DNA from: Opitutaceae bacterium
Lineage (GTDB): Bacteria; Verrucomicrobiota; Verrucomicrobiia; Opitutales; Opitutaceae
Reading direction: 5' to 3'
DNA length: 64,000 bases
Assembly: GCA_016795565.1 (NCBI GenBank)
Contig: JAEUGW010000032.1
Coordinates: forward strand, 62,001 to 126,000
Shown: piece after piece, positions 9,075 through 18,638 of the stretch
How the letters are laid out: each line of letters opens with the position of its first letter
Position numbering within the stretch: the stretch's first letter is position 1
Position numbers and translations under genes: made by a program
The notes under the pieces: model-generated
The model's database searches: none
Told to the model about the DNA's origin: nothing
What the model saw: the letters and a program-made list of their open reading frames with translations, nothing else

Positions 9075-11036
9075 ATGAAAAACTCCTCCCGCCTGCTTTC
9101 CGTTGCCGGCTGCGCCTGGCTCGCCGCCTTTTCCGCCTTCGCCGCGAGTCCGCCGCCCGAGCTTCCCGTGGAGACCCTGTTCCAGGCCCCGACGATCAAT
9201 TCCCTGCAATTTTCACCCGACGGCACCAAGGTGCTTTGCCTCGTGCCATATGAGCGGCGCGAGAACCTGGCGGTCATCGACCTGCTGAAAGGCACCAAGA
9301 ATCTGCTCAGCAGTTTCAAGGACAAGCAGGCGGTCGGGCCGTTCTGGGCGAACAACGACCGCATTCTTTTTGGCGTCGATGACAAGGGAAAGGAGCAATT
9401 CCAGATCTACGCCGTCAACGCCGACGGTTCCGACAACGTCGTGTTGCCGTTCAACCGCGCAGTCCGGCTCGTCCGCCGGCTGCCCGAGGACCCCAAAAAC
9501 TTTCTTGTTTACGCCGGCATCACCTACCGGGACTGGTGGGACGTCGCGCTAATGAACCTGCGCACCGGCATCCTGTCCGCACCCATCGCGCGCGCGCCCG
9601 GCGACGTCGCCTACTACGTCATCGATCATGACAATGTCGTGCGGTTCGCCGTCGTTGACGACCGGCAAACCCGCAAAATCCTCTACCGCGAGGCCAACAA
9701 GACCGACTGGCAGGAAATCACTTCGCGGCACATCGACGGCGAAGGCTGGGAGCCGATCGCGTTCGATGGGGACAACCGCACGGTTTACGCCTGGTCCAAT
9801 GTTGGCCGCAAGACCCGCGCCGTCCACCGCTACGACACGGCCGCCAAGACCATGGGTGAAATGGTCTTTGGTGATGATACCTACGATGTGGATCAGGTGA
9901 TCTACGATGTTTCGAAGAAAAAGGTCGTGGGGCTCCTCTATGAGGCTGATCGCCGCCGATTCCACTGGCTCGATCCGGAGATGCAGGCGGTTCACACGCG
10001 CATGGAGCAGTCGCTGCCGGATACCGTGCACCAGCCCGTGCAATTTGCCGAGGATGGCTCGAAGATCATTTTCCGCTCCTACAGTGACCGCGATCCTGGC
10101 GTGTATTACATCTACGACCGCAAGCGCCAGCAGGTCAGCGAACTCGCGGTCGTTCGGCCGAAGATCGACCCGGAACAGATGGCATCAATGAAACCGGTCA
10201 GTTTCCAGGCACGCGATGGACTTACGGTGCATGGCTACCTGACGCTGCCCGTCGGCCGTGAGCCGAAGAACCTGCCGCTGATCATCCACCCGCATGGCGG
10301 CCCCTATGGACCGAGAGATGTCTGGGGCTACAACCCCGAGGTCCAGTTCTATGCGAATCGCGGCTTCGCCGTGCTGCAGATCAATTTCCGCGGCTCGGGC
10401 GGCTATGGGCAGTGGTTTGAGGCCGCGGGTTTCAAGAAGTGGGGCCTGGAGATGCAGAACGACCTGTCGGACGGCGTCAAATGGGCTATCGCCCAAGGGG
10501 TGGCGGATCCCGCGCGCGTCGTCATTTCGGGCGCCAGTTACGGCGGCTATGCTGCGATGGCCGGCTTGGTGTTCACGCCGGAACTCTACTGTGCGGGGAT
10601 CAATTATGTTGGCGTGGTGGATATCGGTAACCTCATCCCGAAGGCCCAGCCGCCGGACCGGATGTATTGGATGAACACCCGGCTCGGGGATCTCGGCAAT
10701 GCCGACGACCGCAAGCGCATCCACGACACCTCCCCCGTGAATTTCGCGGAGCGCATCCGCGTGCCCCTGCTGATGGCATACGGACGGAATGATCCGCGGG
10801 TGCGGGTGGATCAGGCCTACGATATCGAGCGCGCCATGAAGAAGACGGGCAAACCGTTCGAGTTCGTCATCGAGGATGATGAGGGCCACGGGTTTCGCAC
10901 AGAGGAGAAACGGATCGCCTTTTATCAGCGGATCGACCACTTCCTGCGCACCGCCGTGCCGGGCATGTCGGCCACGACGAAGCTCGGACCGCTTGAGGTG
11001 ATCTCGATGCCGGCCAAGGCGAACGACCGGGACTGA
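9075..11036 (+). CDS. Secreted S9-family serine peptidase (paralogue of the one at 4157)
   Basis: A 653-residue protein. The ATG at 9075 is chosen because it begins a clean signal peptide (MKNSSRLLSVAG, ending AAFSAFAA). The open frame upstream starts with TTG inside a terminator tail and is not credible. An N-terminal propeller-like region (INSLQFSPDGTKVL) precedes the hydrolase domain. The triad is Ser488 in GASYGGYA, Asp573 in GRNDPRVR and His605 in DEGHGF; HPHGGPYGPRDVWG is also present. It probably hydrolyses peptides outside the cytoplasm. A tail of about 30 residues extends beyond the hydrolase domain. It converges with the small gene at 11038. Confidence 0.92.
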   Translation: MKNSSRLLSVAGCAWLAAFSAFAASPPPELPVETLFQAPTINSLQFSPDGTKVLCLVPYERRENLAVIDLLKGTKNLLSSFKDKQAVGPFWANNDRILFGVDDKGKEQFQIYAVNADGSDNVVLPFNRAVRLVRRLPEDPKNFLVYAGITYRDWWDVALMNLRTGILSAPIARAPGDVAYYVIDHDNVVRFAVVDDRQTRKILYREANKTDWQEITSRHIDGEGWEPIAFDGDNRTVYAWSNVGRKTRAVHRYDTAAKTMGEMVFGDDTYDVDQVIYDVSKKKVVGLLYEADRRRFHWLDPEMQAVHTRMEQSLPDTVHQPVQFAEDGSKIIFRSYSDRDPGVYYIYDRKRQQVSELAVVRPKIDPEQMASMKPVSFQARDGLTVHGYLTLPVGREPKNLPLIIHPHGGPYGPRDVWGYNPEVQFYANRGFAVLQINFRGSGGYGQWFEAAGFKKWGLEMQNDLSDGVKWAIAQGVADPARVVISGASYGGYAAMAGLVFTPELYCAGINYVGVVDIGNLIPKAQPPDRMYWMNTRLGDLGNADDRKRIHDTSPVNFAERIRVPLLMAYGRNDPRVRVDQAYDIERAMKKTGKPFEFVIEDDEGHGFRTEEKRIAFYQRIDHFLRTAVPGMSATTKLGPLEVISMPAKANDRD

Positions 11037-11037
11037 A

Positions 11038-11598
11038 TCACTCGAGGGAGAGCGGACGGACCCGGCAACGCTGGCCGACTCCCTCAATCTCGAGCCAGAA
11101 AGTGCCGAAGGTGGCGGGGAATATCCTCACCTTCGGCGATTTCTGGGCCGGCGTGTAGGGGTAGGCATCGGAATTTACCTGGGTCCACACCTGGCCGTTC
11201 TCGAGCTTGAAGTTGGTGCGGCCGCTCCAGCCGGAGAAGTCGCCCACGAGGCGGCTCTCCAGTGCCTGGATTTTTTTGGCCGGGGCGTTTTCGGCCCGTT
11301 TCAGGGTGACCAGAGCGCCAACCCAGTCGGGAAGGATGCCGCGTGTCTCCTGGCTGGCCTTCGTGGTGGTCGCCGGCGAGGGAGGAGTGGCCACCACGGC
11401 CTTCTCAACGGCACCCGTCTTGTAGGCTTCGACCAGGGCCTCGAGTTGGGCCAACTCTTCCGGGGTGAGCTTCGACAGCCCGCTGGCTCGCAGGTTCTCC
11501 GGCGTCAGGTTCTTGGTGAATTCTCCAGCCCGGGAGGTGTTGCCCGCCAGGAGAACGAACGATAACAAAAGCGAGCCGGCCGTGCGGGAAAATCTCAT
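11038..11598 (-). CDS. Secreted protein of unknown function
   Basis: A 186-residue protein with a signal peptide (MRFSRTAGSLLLSFVLLAG, cleavage near residue 24). A short helical stretch LTPEELAQLEALVEAY follows, then a Ala/Pro/Thr-rich linker and a C-terminal part (about residues 110-186, WSGRTNFKLENGQVWTQV) that may be a small beta domain. I recognise no family with confidence. It lies downstream of transaldolase on the same strand with a gap of 51 bases, and its stop almost touches that of the S9 peptidase. Confidence 0.75.
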   Translation of the reverse strand: MRFSRTAGSLLLSFVLLAGNTSRAGEFTKNLTPENLRASGLSKLTPEELAQLEALVEAYKTGAVEKAVVATPPSPATTTKASQETRGILPDWVGALVTLKRAENAPAKKIQALESRLVGDFSGWSGRTNFKLENGQVWTQVNSDAYPYTPAQKSPKVRIFPATFGTFWLEIEGVGQRCRVRPLSLE

Positions 11599-11649
11599 GT
11601 CCTCAGCGTGGGCGGTCGGCGTTCGTGGGTCAACCCGGAGGAGGAGGCG

Positions 11650-12600
11650 TCAGCCGCGCTTCTGCTTGATCAGCTCCTCGAGCTTGCGGATGTCGGCGGC
11701 GAAGACGCGGATGCCCTCGGCCGTTTTTTCCGTGGCCATGGCATCCTCGTTGAGGGCGAAGCGGAAGCCCTTTTCGTCGAAGCTGGCTTTCTTCAGGTCG
11801 GAGCCCTTGGCCTTGGCGGGGTCGAGTTTGCGGGCGAGCGGCTCGGTGCTGGCCTTGAGTTCGCCGAGCAGTTGCGGGCTGATGGTGAGCAGGTCGCAGC
11901 CGGCGAGTTCGGTGATCTCACCTTTGTTGCGAAAGGAAGCACCCATGACCTCGGTGGCGTAGCCGAACTTCTTGTAGTAGGTATAAATCTCCGTGACGGA
12001 CCTCACGCCCGGATCCTCGGCGGGGGCATAGTCCTTGCCCGTGCTCTTTTTATACCAGTCGAGGATGCGGCCGACGAAGGGCGAGATGAGCTGCACCTTG
12101 GCTTCAGCGCAGGCGACCGCCTGGGCGAACGAAAAGAGCAGGGTCAGGTTGCAGTTGATTTTTTCCTTCTGGAGCGACTCGGCGGCCTTGATACCCTCCC
12201 AGGTCGAGGCGAGCTTGATGAGGATGCGTTCACGCGGAATACCGGCCTTTTCGTAGAGGGCGATGATTTCGCGGGCCTTGGCAATGGAGCCCTCGTAGTC
12301 GAACGACAGACGCGCATCCACCTCGGTCGAAACGCGTCCCGGGACAATCTTGAGAATCTCTCCGCCGAAGAGCACGAGCAGCCGGTCGATGACCTGCTCG
12401 GTGCTGGCGGCGGAACCGGCGTCCTGGATCGCCTTATCCACCAGACTCGCGTAGGCGGGCAGGGCGGCGGCCTTCAGGATGAGGCTGGGGTTGGTCGTCG
12501 CGTCGCGCGGCGCAAACTCCTTCATGCTGGCGAAGTCGCCGGTGTCGGCCACGACCGTGGTGAACTGCTTGAGTTGATCGAGTTGATTGGGAGCGTTCAT
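11650..12600 (-). CDS. tal: Transaldolase
   Basis: A 316-residue protein matching the usual length of the TalB type. It transfers a dihydroxyacetone unit between sedoheptulose 7-phosphate and glyceraldehyde 3-phosphate in the non-oxidative pentose phosphate pathway. Visible hallmarks are [11 protein letters not shown] near residue 34, [14 protein letters not shown] at 88-101 and the Schiff-base lysine Lys129 in RILIKLAST. The start at 12600 ([10 protein letters not shown]) is preferred over an upstream in-frame ATG at 12666, which would add 22 unconserved residues. It lies downstream of the CCA-adding enzyme gene. Confidence 0.95.
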   Translation of the reverse strand: MNAPNQLDQLKQFTTVVADTGDFASMKEFAPRDATTNPSLILKAAALPAYASLVDKAIQDAGSAASTEQVIDRLLVLFGGEILKIVPGRVSTEVDARLSFDYEGSIAKAREIIALYEKAGIPRERILIKLASTWEGIKAAESLQKEKINCNLTLLFSFAQAVACAEAKVQLISPFVGRILDWYKKSTGKDYAPAEDPGVRSVTEIYTYYKKFGYATEVMGASFRNKGEITELAGCDLLTISPQLLGELKASTEPLARKLDPAKAKGSDLKKASFDEKGFRFALNEDAMATEKTAEGIRVFAADIRKLEELIKQKRG

Positions 12601-12617
12601 GGAAGGAGAAGGTGTCG

Positions 12618-14027
12618 CTAGGAGGATAAAATCGGCGGATGGGCCCGCAAATAGTTTCTCATCCATTCCAGCCCGCCGGCTTCGTCATGAAACGCGCCGT
12701 CCAGCTGCGATTCGAAGGCGGCATCCAAGGCGAGCTTGAACTGTGGCCCCGGTTTCAGGCCCAGGCCAAGAAGGTGCCGGCCCAGCAGGACGGGTTTGGG
12801 CACGGCGTGCTCGAGGGCCAGCCGTTTTGCCCCGGCCCGGAGGTGCTCGAGCCGCAGCACGGTCTCGCTGGAAACCAGCGGGGGGCGGCCGAGGTGATCG
12901 GCCTGCATGACGGCGATGAGTTCGTCGAGCGTCGCCGGGGCGATCTTGTTCGCCAGCCGGCGGACGAAGCTGTCGCGATACTCCACCGAGCCGTGATGGT
13001 GCAGCAGATGATTCACGACCAGCGGCCGCACGTATCCGATGAGGTCGCGCGGGGCCCCGATGCGTTGCAGGAAGGACTCGGCGAGCGGGCCGCCGGCGGC
13101 TTCATGTTCGGGGCTGACCCAGCGGATGCGGCCGCGGCGCTCGGCCTGCTTGGTGGTGACAGCCTTGCCGAAATCGTGCGCGAGCACGCTCAGCGCGAGG
13201 ATGCGGCGGGTGCGGGCGTCGCCCCCGCGCCACGAAGGCAGGGCGACGAGCGCATCGAGGCAGTGGTTGGTGTGGACCAGCACGTCACCCTCGGGGTGCC
13301 ATTCGGGTTCCTGGGGGACACCATCGAGGGCGGCGATTTCCGGGAAATGCTGCAGCCACCCGGTTTGCTTGAGCACGAGTATGCCGAACGAGGGCTTCAC
13401 GGACTTGGCCGACCATTTGTCCCACTCGCCCCAGACGCGTTCGACGGGCAGTTCCCCGAACATGTCACGTATTAACTGACATTGCCGGATCGTCTCGGGC
13501 GCCATCGTCAGCTCGAAGCGCGCGGCAAACTGGAAGGCCCGCAGCACCCGCAAGGGGTCTTCAACGAAGGCCGCGCTGGTGTGGCGCAGGATTCGTTTCT
13601 TCAGGTCATCGGCCCCGCCATGAAAATCGAGAATGCGGTTTTCCAGGGGATCAAAAGAGATGGCATTGATCGTGAAGTCGCGGCGGGCCGCCGCCTCGGC
13701 CTCGGTCAGCGCCGGGTCCGGCGCGACGGCGAAGCCGCGATGGCCGGCACCGGTCTTGGACTCGCGGCGCGGCAGGCTGAAATCGTATTCGGTGCCCTCG
13801 AGCCGGACCTTGAGCACACCGAAGCTGCGGCCGACGAGGTCCGTCGGGCCGAAGGGAGCGAGGGCGCGGCCGAGCGCTTCATAATCCAGGCCGTGGACCT
13901 CGATGTCGAAGTCCTTGGGCTCGAGTCCCAGCAGCCAGTCGCGCACGCAACCGCCAACCAGGCGCGGCCGCCCGCCTGCAGCGCGCAGGGTGGAAAGGGC
14001 GGCGAGCAGAGGCGGTGGCAGCTTCAT
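12618..14027 (-). CDS. cca: CCA-adding tRNA nucleotidyltransferase (poly(A) polymerase family) with HD domain
   Basis: A 469-residue class II nucleotidyltransferase. The head domain has [12 protein letters not shown] at 23-34 and the metal-binding DFDIEV at 39-44. The neck follows ([28 protein letters not shown]). An HD phosphohydrolase-type domain has [11 protein letters not shown] near residue 290. It probably adds or repairs the 3' CCA of tRNA. Both tRNA genes in this window already encode CCA, so repair is the likely role. A poly(A) polymerase activity cannot be excluded by reading. Its start overlaps the stop of the DUF423 gene by 4 bases. Confidence 0.88.
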   Translation of the reverse strand: MKLPPPLLAALSTLRAAGGRPRLVGGCVRDWLLGLEPKDFDIEVHGLDYEALGRALAPFGPTDLVGRSFGVLKVRLEGTEYDFSLPRRESKTGAGHRGFAVAPDPALTEAEAAARRDFTINAISFDPLENRILDFHGGADDLKKRILRHTSAAFVEDPLRVLRAFQFAARFELTMAPETIRQCQLIRDMFGELPVERVWGEWDKWSAKSVKPSFGILVLKQTGWLQHFPEIAALDGVPQEPEWHPEGDVLVHTNHCLDALVALPSWRGGDARTRRILALSVLAHDFGKAVTTKQAERRGRIRWVSPEHEAAGGPLAESFLQRIGAPRDLIGYVRPLVVNHLLHHHGSVEYRDSFVRRLANKIAPATLDELIAVMQADHLGRPPLVSSETVLRLEHLRAGAKRLALEHAVPKPVLLGRHLLGLGLKPGPQFKLALDAAFESQLDGAFHDEAGGLEWMRNYLRAHPPILSS

Positions 14028-14386
14028 GCCTGGGGCGACTTAAAGGCGTGCCAGGCGACCAGCGCCCATCCGGCGAGAAAAGCCGCGCCGCCGAGCGGCG
14101 TGATGGGGCCGAGGAGTTTCGGCCCCCCGAGGGCGAGCCAATAAAGTGAGCCGGAAAACAGGATGATGCCTGCAATCCAGCACCGGCCGGCCCATTTTCC
14201 GCCGGGCAGGGCCAGCAGGGCCGCGCTGTGGATCAGATGATAGAGCACGGCGGTCTGCCACGTCGCCGTGGAGCCATGGGTCGCAAGGGGTTCCTTGAGG
14301 GCATGGGCGCCGAACGCCCCGAGGGCGACGCCGGCAAAACCAAGGAAGCCAGCCGCGATGAGATTGGAACGGGTGGGGGAGGGCAT
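14024..14386 (-). CDS. DUF423 (YgdD-type) small membrane protein
   Basis: A 120-residue protein with about four hydrophobic segments and the DUF423 pattern (FAGVALGAFGAHALKE near residue 17, WQTAVLYHLIHSAALL near 42, LFSGSLYWLAL near 74, PLGGAAFLAGW near 94). It is an inner-membrane protein of unknown function. The ATG at 14386 is chosen because upstream in-frame residues are Cys-rich and unlike the family. It overlaps the CCA enzyme gene by 4 bases (ATGA), indicating translational coupling. Confidence 0.85.
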   Translation of the reverse strand: MPSPTRSNLIAAGFLGFAGVALGAFGAHALKEPLATHGSTATWQTAVLYHLIHSAALLALPGGKWAGRCWIAGIILFSGSLYWLALGGPKLLGPITPLGGAAFLAGWALVAWHAFKSPQA

Positions 14387-14447
14387 GGCCGAACCAGTGT
14401 GTGGACAACGGAGACAAAAACAAACACATCCAAGGCCAGCGACTATC

Positions 14448-15194
14448 ATGCGGTTCCCATCCCAAACATTCCTGCTGGGTCTCGGCTTGTTGGTGTGGAA
14501 CCCGGGTTGGGCGCAAGAGGAAGCGCCGCCACTCCAGGTGAATCTGGCCTTTGCCTCGAGTCATGTGTTTCGCGGGGTGGAACGAGCGGGCGATTCCGCC
14601 CAGGCGGCGGTGGAGTTAAACCGTGACGCCTGGCGCGCAGGGTTCTGGATAAACCAGCCGTTTGATCACCATAGCACCCGCGAGGTGAACCTGAACGCCG
14701 CGTATGCCTGGAGTCCGGCCGGGCTCTCTGCGCTGGAGGTCTCGGTAACGCACACCTGGTTCGACGGGGTGCCGGGTGGCGGCGTGCAGAGCTCCTTTGA
14801 AGCAGGACTGAACGCCAGATTGGCGCCGGTCGCGGGCTTCACGCCGAGTTTCGCCTACTATCATGATTTTCGATTTCAGGCCGATGCGGTGCAGGCGTCG
14901 CTCGCCCACAGCATCGCACTGACCAGGCTCGGTGCGTTCCTGGAGCTTAACCTTTTCGCCGGGTGGACAAGGGGAGATGACTGGCGGCCAGATACGCCGG
15001 GGCCGCGCCGGGGCGATAGCCATGGCTACTGGGGCGGGGAGGTGTGCTTGCCTTATCGCATCGGGCCACACGCCACAGTGGTCGCCGGGCTGCATTACGC
15101 CGGCAATTCGGGGCGCTCGGTTGCAGGCGGACCGTTTGGGCGGGCGGCGCGCGGCAATCTGTGGGCCACACTTGGCGTAAATCTCGACTTTTGA
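14448..15194 (+). CDS. Putative outer-membrane beta-barrel protein
   Basis: A 248-residue protein starting MRFPSQTFLLGLGLLV, with a signal peptide cleaved near WAQ (residue 21). The rest alternates polar and aromatic residues. It has an FASSHVFRGVERAGDS motif near residue 36, characteristic of small outer-membrane proteins whose first strand carries YxxRG-like residues, and ends in LGVNLDF. It may be a porin-like or structural barrel, with no substrate hint. The frame is open further upstream, but only this ATG gives a signal peptide. It is divergent from the DUF423 gene, with about 60 bases between starts. Confidence 0.75.
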   Translation: MRFPSQTFLLGLGLLVWNPGWAQEEAPPLQVNLAFASSHVFRGVERAGDSAQAAVELNRDAWRAGFWINQPFDHHSTREVNLNAAYAWSPAGLSALEVSVTHTWFDGVPGGGVQSSFEAGLNARLAPVAGFTPSFAYYHDFRFQADAVQASLAHSIALTRLGAFLELNLFAGWTRGDDWRPDTPGPRRGDSHGYWGGEVCLPYRIGPHATVVAGLHYAGNSGRSVAGGPFGRAARGNLWATLGVNLDF

Positions 15195-15289
15195 GGGGTT
15201 AAGGCCCGGTTGGATTGGTTTTCGGAAATGTGAGGGGTTCGGGGTTGACAGAGGTAGGCGAAATCCTTCCCTTTGGCCCCTTTCCGCAA

Positions 15290-15715
15290 ATGAAAACCTA
15301 TCTGGCCAAGAAAGAGACAGTGCAGCCCAAGTGGTATCTGATCGATGCCGAAGGCAAGGTGCTGGGCCGTCTCGCCGTTAAAGCCGCCAACATCCTGCGC
15401 GGCCGTCACAAACCCACTTACACGCCCCATGTTGACACTGGCGACTTCGTGGTCGTCATCAACGCGAGCAAGGTTGTCCTCACCGGCAAGAAGGAAGAGA
15501 CCAACGAATACATGTCGTTCTCCGGCTATGTCGGCGGCGAGAAATACCGCAAGGTCGCCGACGTCCGCCAGCAGAAGCCGGAATTCATCGTCACGCAGGC
15601 CGTCAAGGGCATGCTCCCGAAAAACCGGCTCGCCGCCAAGATGCTGACCAAGCTTCGCGTCTTCAGCGGCGCCACCCACGATCACGCGGCCCAGAACCCC
15701 GTAGCTTTAAAGTAA
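15290..15715 (+). CDS. rplM: 50S ribosomal protein L13
   Basis: A 141-residue protein beginning MKTYLAKKETVQPKWYLID, with typical L13 features (GRLAVKAANILRGRHKPTY, GDFVVVINA, GMLPKN.LA.KML..LRVF). It is part of the large ribosomal subunit. The ATG at 15290 fits the family start; an upstream ATG at 15215 would add an unrelated stretch. A TTGACA at 15245-15250 may be a -35 box, but no good -10 follows. rpsI begins three bases after its stop, the classical rplM-rpsI operon. Confidence 0.98.
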   Translation: MKTYLAKKETVQPKWYLIDAEGKVLGRLAVKAANILRGRHKPTYTPHVDTGDFVVVINASKVVLTGKKEETNEYMSFSGYVGGEKYRKVADVRQQKPEFIVTQAVKGMLPKNRLAAKMLTKLRVFSGATHDHAAQNPVALK

Positions 15716-15718
15716 TCC

Positions 15719-16117
15719 ATGAGCGCAGCATCCTCCGTCTTCCTCGGCACCGGCCGCCGCAAGTCCTCCACGGCCCGCGTCCGCATCGTTCCCGGCTCCG
15801 GCCAGACCACGGTCAACGACCGCAAGTTCGAGGTCTATTTCACGCACGATAATTTCGTGCGCCGGGCCCTCGCCCCGCTCGTCACCGCCGACAGCAAGGA
15901 CAAGTTTGATGTCATGGTGAACGTCGCCGGCGGCGGCATCAGCAGCCAGTCGGGCGCCGTGGCCCACGGCATCGCCCGGGCGCTCCTGAAATTCAATCCC
16001 GAGCTCCGCGTCACCCTCAAGAAGGCCGGTCACCTTACCCGTGACCCCCGCGAGAAAGAGCGCAAGAAGGCCGGTCAGCCCGGCGCCCGCAAGCGCTTCC
16101 AGTTCTCCAAGCGCTGA
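15719..16117 (+). CDS. rpsI: 30S ribosomal protein S9
   Basis: A 132-residue protein with the S9 pattern: [16 protein letters not shown] at the N-terminus, [19 protein letters not shown] in the middle, [12 protein letters not shown] and the conserved basic tail RKRFQFSKR. The C-terminal Lys-Arg reaches the decoding centre in the ribosome. It is co-transcribed with rplM and followed by a strong terminator. Confidence 0.98.
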   Translation: MSAASSVFLGTGRRKSSTARVRIVPGSGQTTVNDRKFEVYFTHDNFVRRALAPLVTADSKDKFDVMVNVAGGGISSQSGAVAHGIARALLKFNPELRVTLKKAGHLTRDPREKERKKAGQPGARKRFQFSKR

Positions 16118-16146
16118 TCGCCCGAGCCTGGAACACGTTTTCCCCC

Positions 16147-16181
16147 GAAGCGGAGCGCCTCACGGCCTCCGCTTCTTTTTT
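16147..16181 (+). terminator. Rho-independent terminator after rpsI
   Basis: GAAGCGGAG (16147-16155) pairs with CTCCGCTTC (16167-16175) and six T residues follow. It ends the rplM-rpsI operon before argC. Confidence 0.92.
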
Positions 16182-16240
16182 GCGCCCCACGAAACTTCTC
16201 GATTCCCCCGCGGGAATTCTTAACCCTGTCACTCCCTGAA

Positions 16241-17272
16241 ATGAATGTCGGCATAGTCGGCGCGTCGGGCTACTCCGGCGAAGTTCTGGTCAAGCTCCTC
16301 CTCGGTCATCCGCAGGTCAAACTGACGGCGGTCACCTCGCGCCAGCACGCGGGCAAGCCGGTCTCGGCCATCATACCGTCGCTGCGCGGCACTGCGGCCG
16401 ACCAGCTCAAGTTCAGCGATTCCGACGCCGCGGCCCTTGCCGCCCGCAATGACATCGATCTCTGGTTCCTGGCCCTGCCGCATGGCGCCGCCGCCGATTT
16501 TGCCAAGGCCCTCGTGCCCGCCGGCCGCAAGGTCGTGGATCTGAGCGCGGATTTCCGCGTCGTCGATCTGGCCACCTACGAGCAATACTACGGCAAGCAC
16601 CATGCGCCGGACTTGCTGCCCGTGGCGAAGTTCGTCCTGCCGGAGCTGACCGACCCGAAGTGGCGCTCGGAGCTGAAGCTCGCCGCCTCGCCCGGCTGCT
16701 ACCCAACCAGCACACTCGTGCCGCTGCTGCCCCTGCTCCGGGCCGGCCTCGTGGCGCGCGAGCATATCGTCGTCAACTCCTTCAGCGGCGTCAGCGGCGC
16801 CGGCAAGAAGCTCGAGGAAACCTACCTTTACGTCGAGCGCACCGAGAGCGCCAAGGCCTATGGTCTGACGAAACACCGGCACCTCGCCGAGATTGAGGAG
16901 CAGCTTTCCGCCGCAACCGGCACCAAGATCGTGCTGCAATTCAATCCGCACCTGGCACCGATGCGTCGCGGCATCGCGACCACCATCACCGTGCCGGCGG
17001 CCAAGGGCGCAACCATCGAGTCGCTTTACGCCACCTGGCGCACGGCCTACGCCGGCCGGCCGTTCGTGGCCATCCTTCCGACCGGGGAAACGCCGGACAC
17101 GGCGCACGTCACCGGCACGAATCGCGTGGATATCTCCGCCGTGCATGACGCCCGGACGGGTAATTTTGTCCTGACCTCCGCCCTCGACAACCTCGTCAAG
17201 GGTGCGAGTGGTCAGGCTGTCCAGATCATGAACCTGTGGCTCGGCCTGCCCGAGACCGCCGGTTTGTCCTGA
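16241..17272 (+). CDS. argC: N-acetyl-gamma-glutamyl-phosphate reductase
   Basis: A 343-residue NADPH-dependent enzyme reducing N-acetylglutamyl phosphate to the semialdehyde, the third step of arginine synthesis. It has the Rossmann start MNVGIVGASGYSGEVLVKLL and the catalytic Cys153 in ASPGCYPTS. NSFSGVSGAGKK and HRHLAEIEEQL (residues about 185-225) are the substrate-binding part. It is first in a run of arg genes, with argJ 9 bases downstream. Confidence 0.97.
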   Translation: MNVGIVGASGYSGEVLVKLLLGHPQVKLTAVTSRQHAGKPVSAIIPSLRGTAADQLKFSDSDAAALAARNDIDLWFLALPHGAAADFAKALVPAGRKVVDLSADFRVVDLATYEQYYGKHHAPDLLPVAKFVLPELTDPKWRSELKLAASPGCYPTSTLVPLLPLLRAGLVAREHIVVNSFSGVSGAGKKLEETYLYVERTESAKAYGLTKHRHLAEIEEQLSAATGTKIVLQFNPHLAPMRRGIATTITVPAAKGATIESLYATWRTAYAGRPFVAILPTGETPDTAHVTGTNRVDISAVHDARTGNFVLTSALDNLVKGASGQAVQIMNLWLGLPETAGLS

Positions 17273-17281
17273 TTCACCCCC

Positions 17282-18514
17282 ATGACCCAATTGATCGTTA
17301 CTCCAGACAGCGCGGGCATCACAGATGTGCCCGGATTCGAGGCGGCCGGCGTGGCTTGCGATATCCGGGACAAGCATGATCTGAAGCGGCCGGACTTGGC
17401 CCTGCTGTTTTCGCTGCGACCCTGCACTGCGGCCGGCACCTTCACCAAGAACGCCGTCAGGGCCGCGCCGGTGCTGCTTTGCCAGAAACACCTGGCTCAC
17501 GGCGGGCCGTTCCACGGCATCGTCGCCAATTCGGGCAACGCCAACGCCTGCACCGGCCCGGCGGGCCTGGAGGACGCGCAAACCACGGCTCAACGCATCG
17601 CCGCCTCCCTCAACCTGAAGCCGACCGCCTTTTTCGTCTGCTCGACCGGCCGCATCGGGCAGCCCTTGCCGATGCCGAAATTGCTCAAGGGTCTCGAGCG
17701 CACCGTCACCGACAAGGGCCGCACCGCCGACCATGGGCACAAGGCCGCCAGCGCCATCCTCACCTCCGACACGAAAGCCAAAACCGTCACGGTCAGCTTC
17801 ACCTACGACGGCAAAAAGCACTTTGTCTCCGGCATCGCCAAGGGCGCCGGCATGATCCAGCCAAACATGGCCACGATGCTGGCGTTCCTCGCGACGGATT
17901 TTTCCGTGCCGCGCAGCTTCCTGCAAAAAACCCTCTCCGAGGCCGTCACGGGCACGTTCAACTGCATCACGGTGGACGGCGACATGAGCACCAACGACAC
18001 CGTGCTGATACTGGCCAACGGCCACTCCGGCGTCAGCGTGGGCGACAAGAGCCCCCGCGAGCTGCGCGTCCTGTTCGCCGAGGCGGTTTGGAAGGCCTGC
18101 GAAGTGTTGGCCGACAAGATTGTCTCCGACGGGGAAAAGATCACCAAGGTGGTTGAGGTCAAGGTCACCGGCGCCGCCTCCGCCGAGGATGCCGAGAAGG
18201 TGGCCCGCGCCATCGGCAATTCGCTGCTCGTGAAATCCTCCTGGTATGGCGAGGACCCCAACTGGGGCCGCCTGGCCGACGCCGCCGGATATGCCGGGGC
18301 CAAACTCGTCGAGGCCAAGCTCGACATCCTCTACAACGACACGCCGGCGATGACGGCGGGCAAGCCGCACGCCGAGCTGAAGCCGAAGTGGAAGGAGATC
18401 GTGAAGGCGCGCCGGTTCACCATCACCCTCAACCTGCACCTCGGCAAAGCCGCCTTTCGCCTGCTCGCGACCGACCTGACGGACGGCTACGTGAATTACA
18501 ACAAGAGCGAGTAA
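17282..18514 (+). CDS. argJ: Glutamate N-acetyltransferase / ArgJ family (ornithine acetyltransferase)
   Basis: A 410-residue enzyme that recycles the acetyl group from N-acetylornithine to glutamate. It is an Ntn-type protein that self-cleaves; the cleavage motif [16 protein letters not shown] is intact, with Thr198 as the new N-terminal nucleophile. [10 protein letters not shown] and [11 protein letters not shown] in the alpha part are also conserved. Whether it can also use acetyl-CoA (bifunctional) cannot be read from sequence. No argA-like gene is seen in the window. It lies between argC and argB. Confidence 0.96.
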   Translation: MTQLIVTPDSAGITDVPGFEAAGVACDIRDKHDLKRPDLALLFSLRPCTAAGTFTKNAVRAAPVLLCQKHLAHGGPFHGIVANSGNANACTGPAGLEDAQTTAQRIAASLNLKPTAFFVCSTGRIGQPLPMPKLLKGLERTVTDKGRTADHGHKAASAILTSDTKAKTVTVSFTYDGKKHFVSGIAKGAGMIQPNMATMLAFLATDFSVPRSFLQKTLSEAVTGTFNCITVDGDMSTNDTVLILANGHSGVSVGDKSPRELRVLFAEAVWKACEVLADKIVSDGEKITKVVEVKVTGAASAEDAEKVARAIGNSLLVKSSWYGEDPNWGRLADAAGYAGAKLVEAKLDILYNDTPAMTAGKPHAELKPKWKEIVKARRFTITLNLHLGKAAFRLLATDLTDGYVNYNKSE

Positions 18515-18638
18515 ACACCAGACTTGGGCCGCCCCGCATTTTGTTAGTGAAATCCGCGGGCGTTGCCTTAACAGATTCAATCCTCCGACAATTGATGCAC
18601 ACCGCGCCGCAGATTCATTGCCTGCTCCCGATCGCCTG

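Noticed and set aside
15245..15250. TTGACA as the -35 box of an rplM promoter
   Set aside because: No acceptable -10 hexamer lies 16-18 bases downstream, so it is not listed as a promoter.
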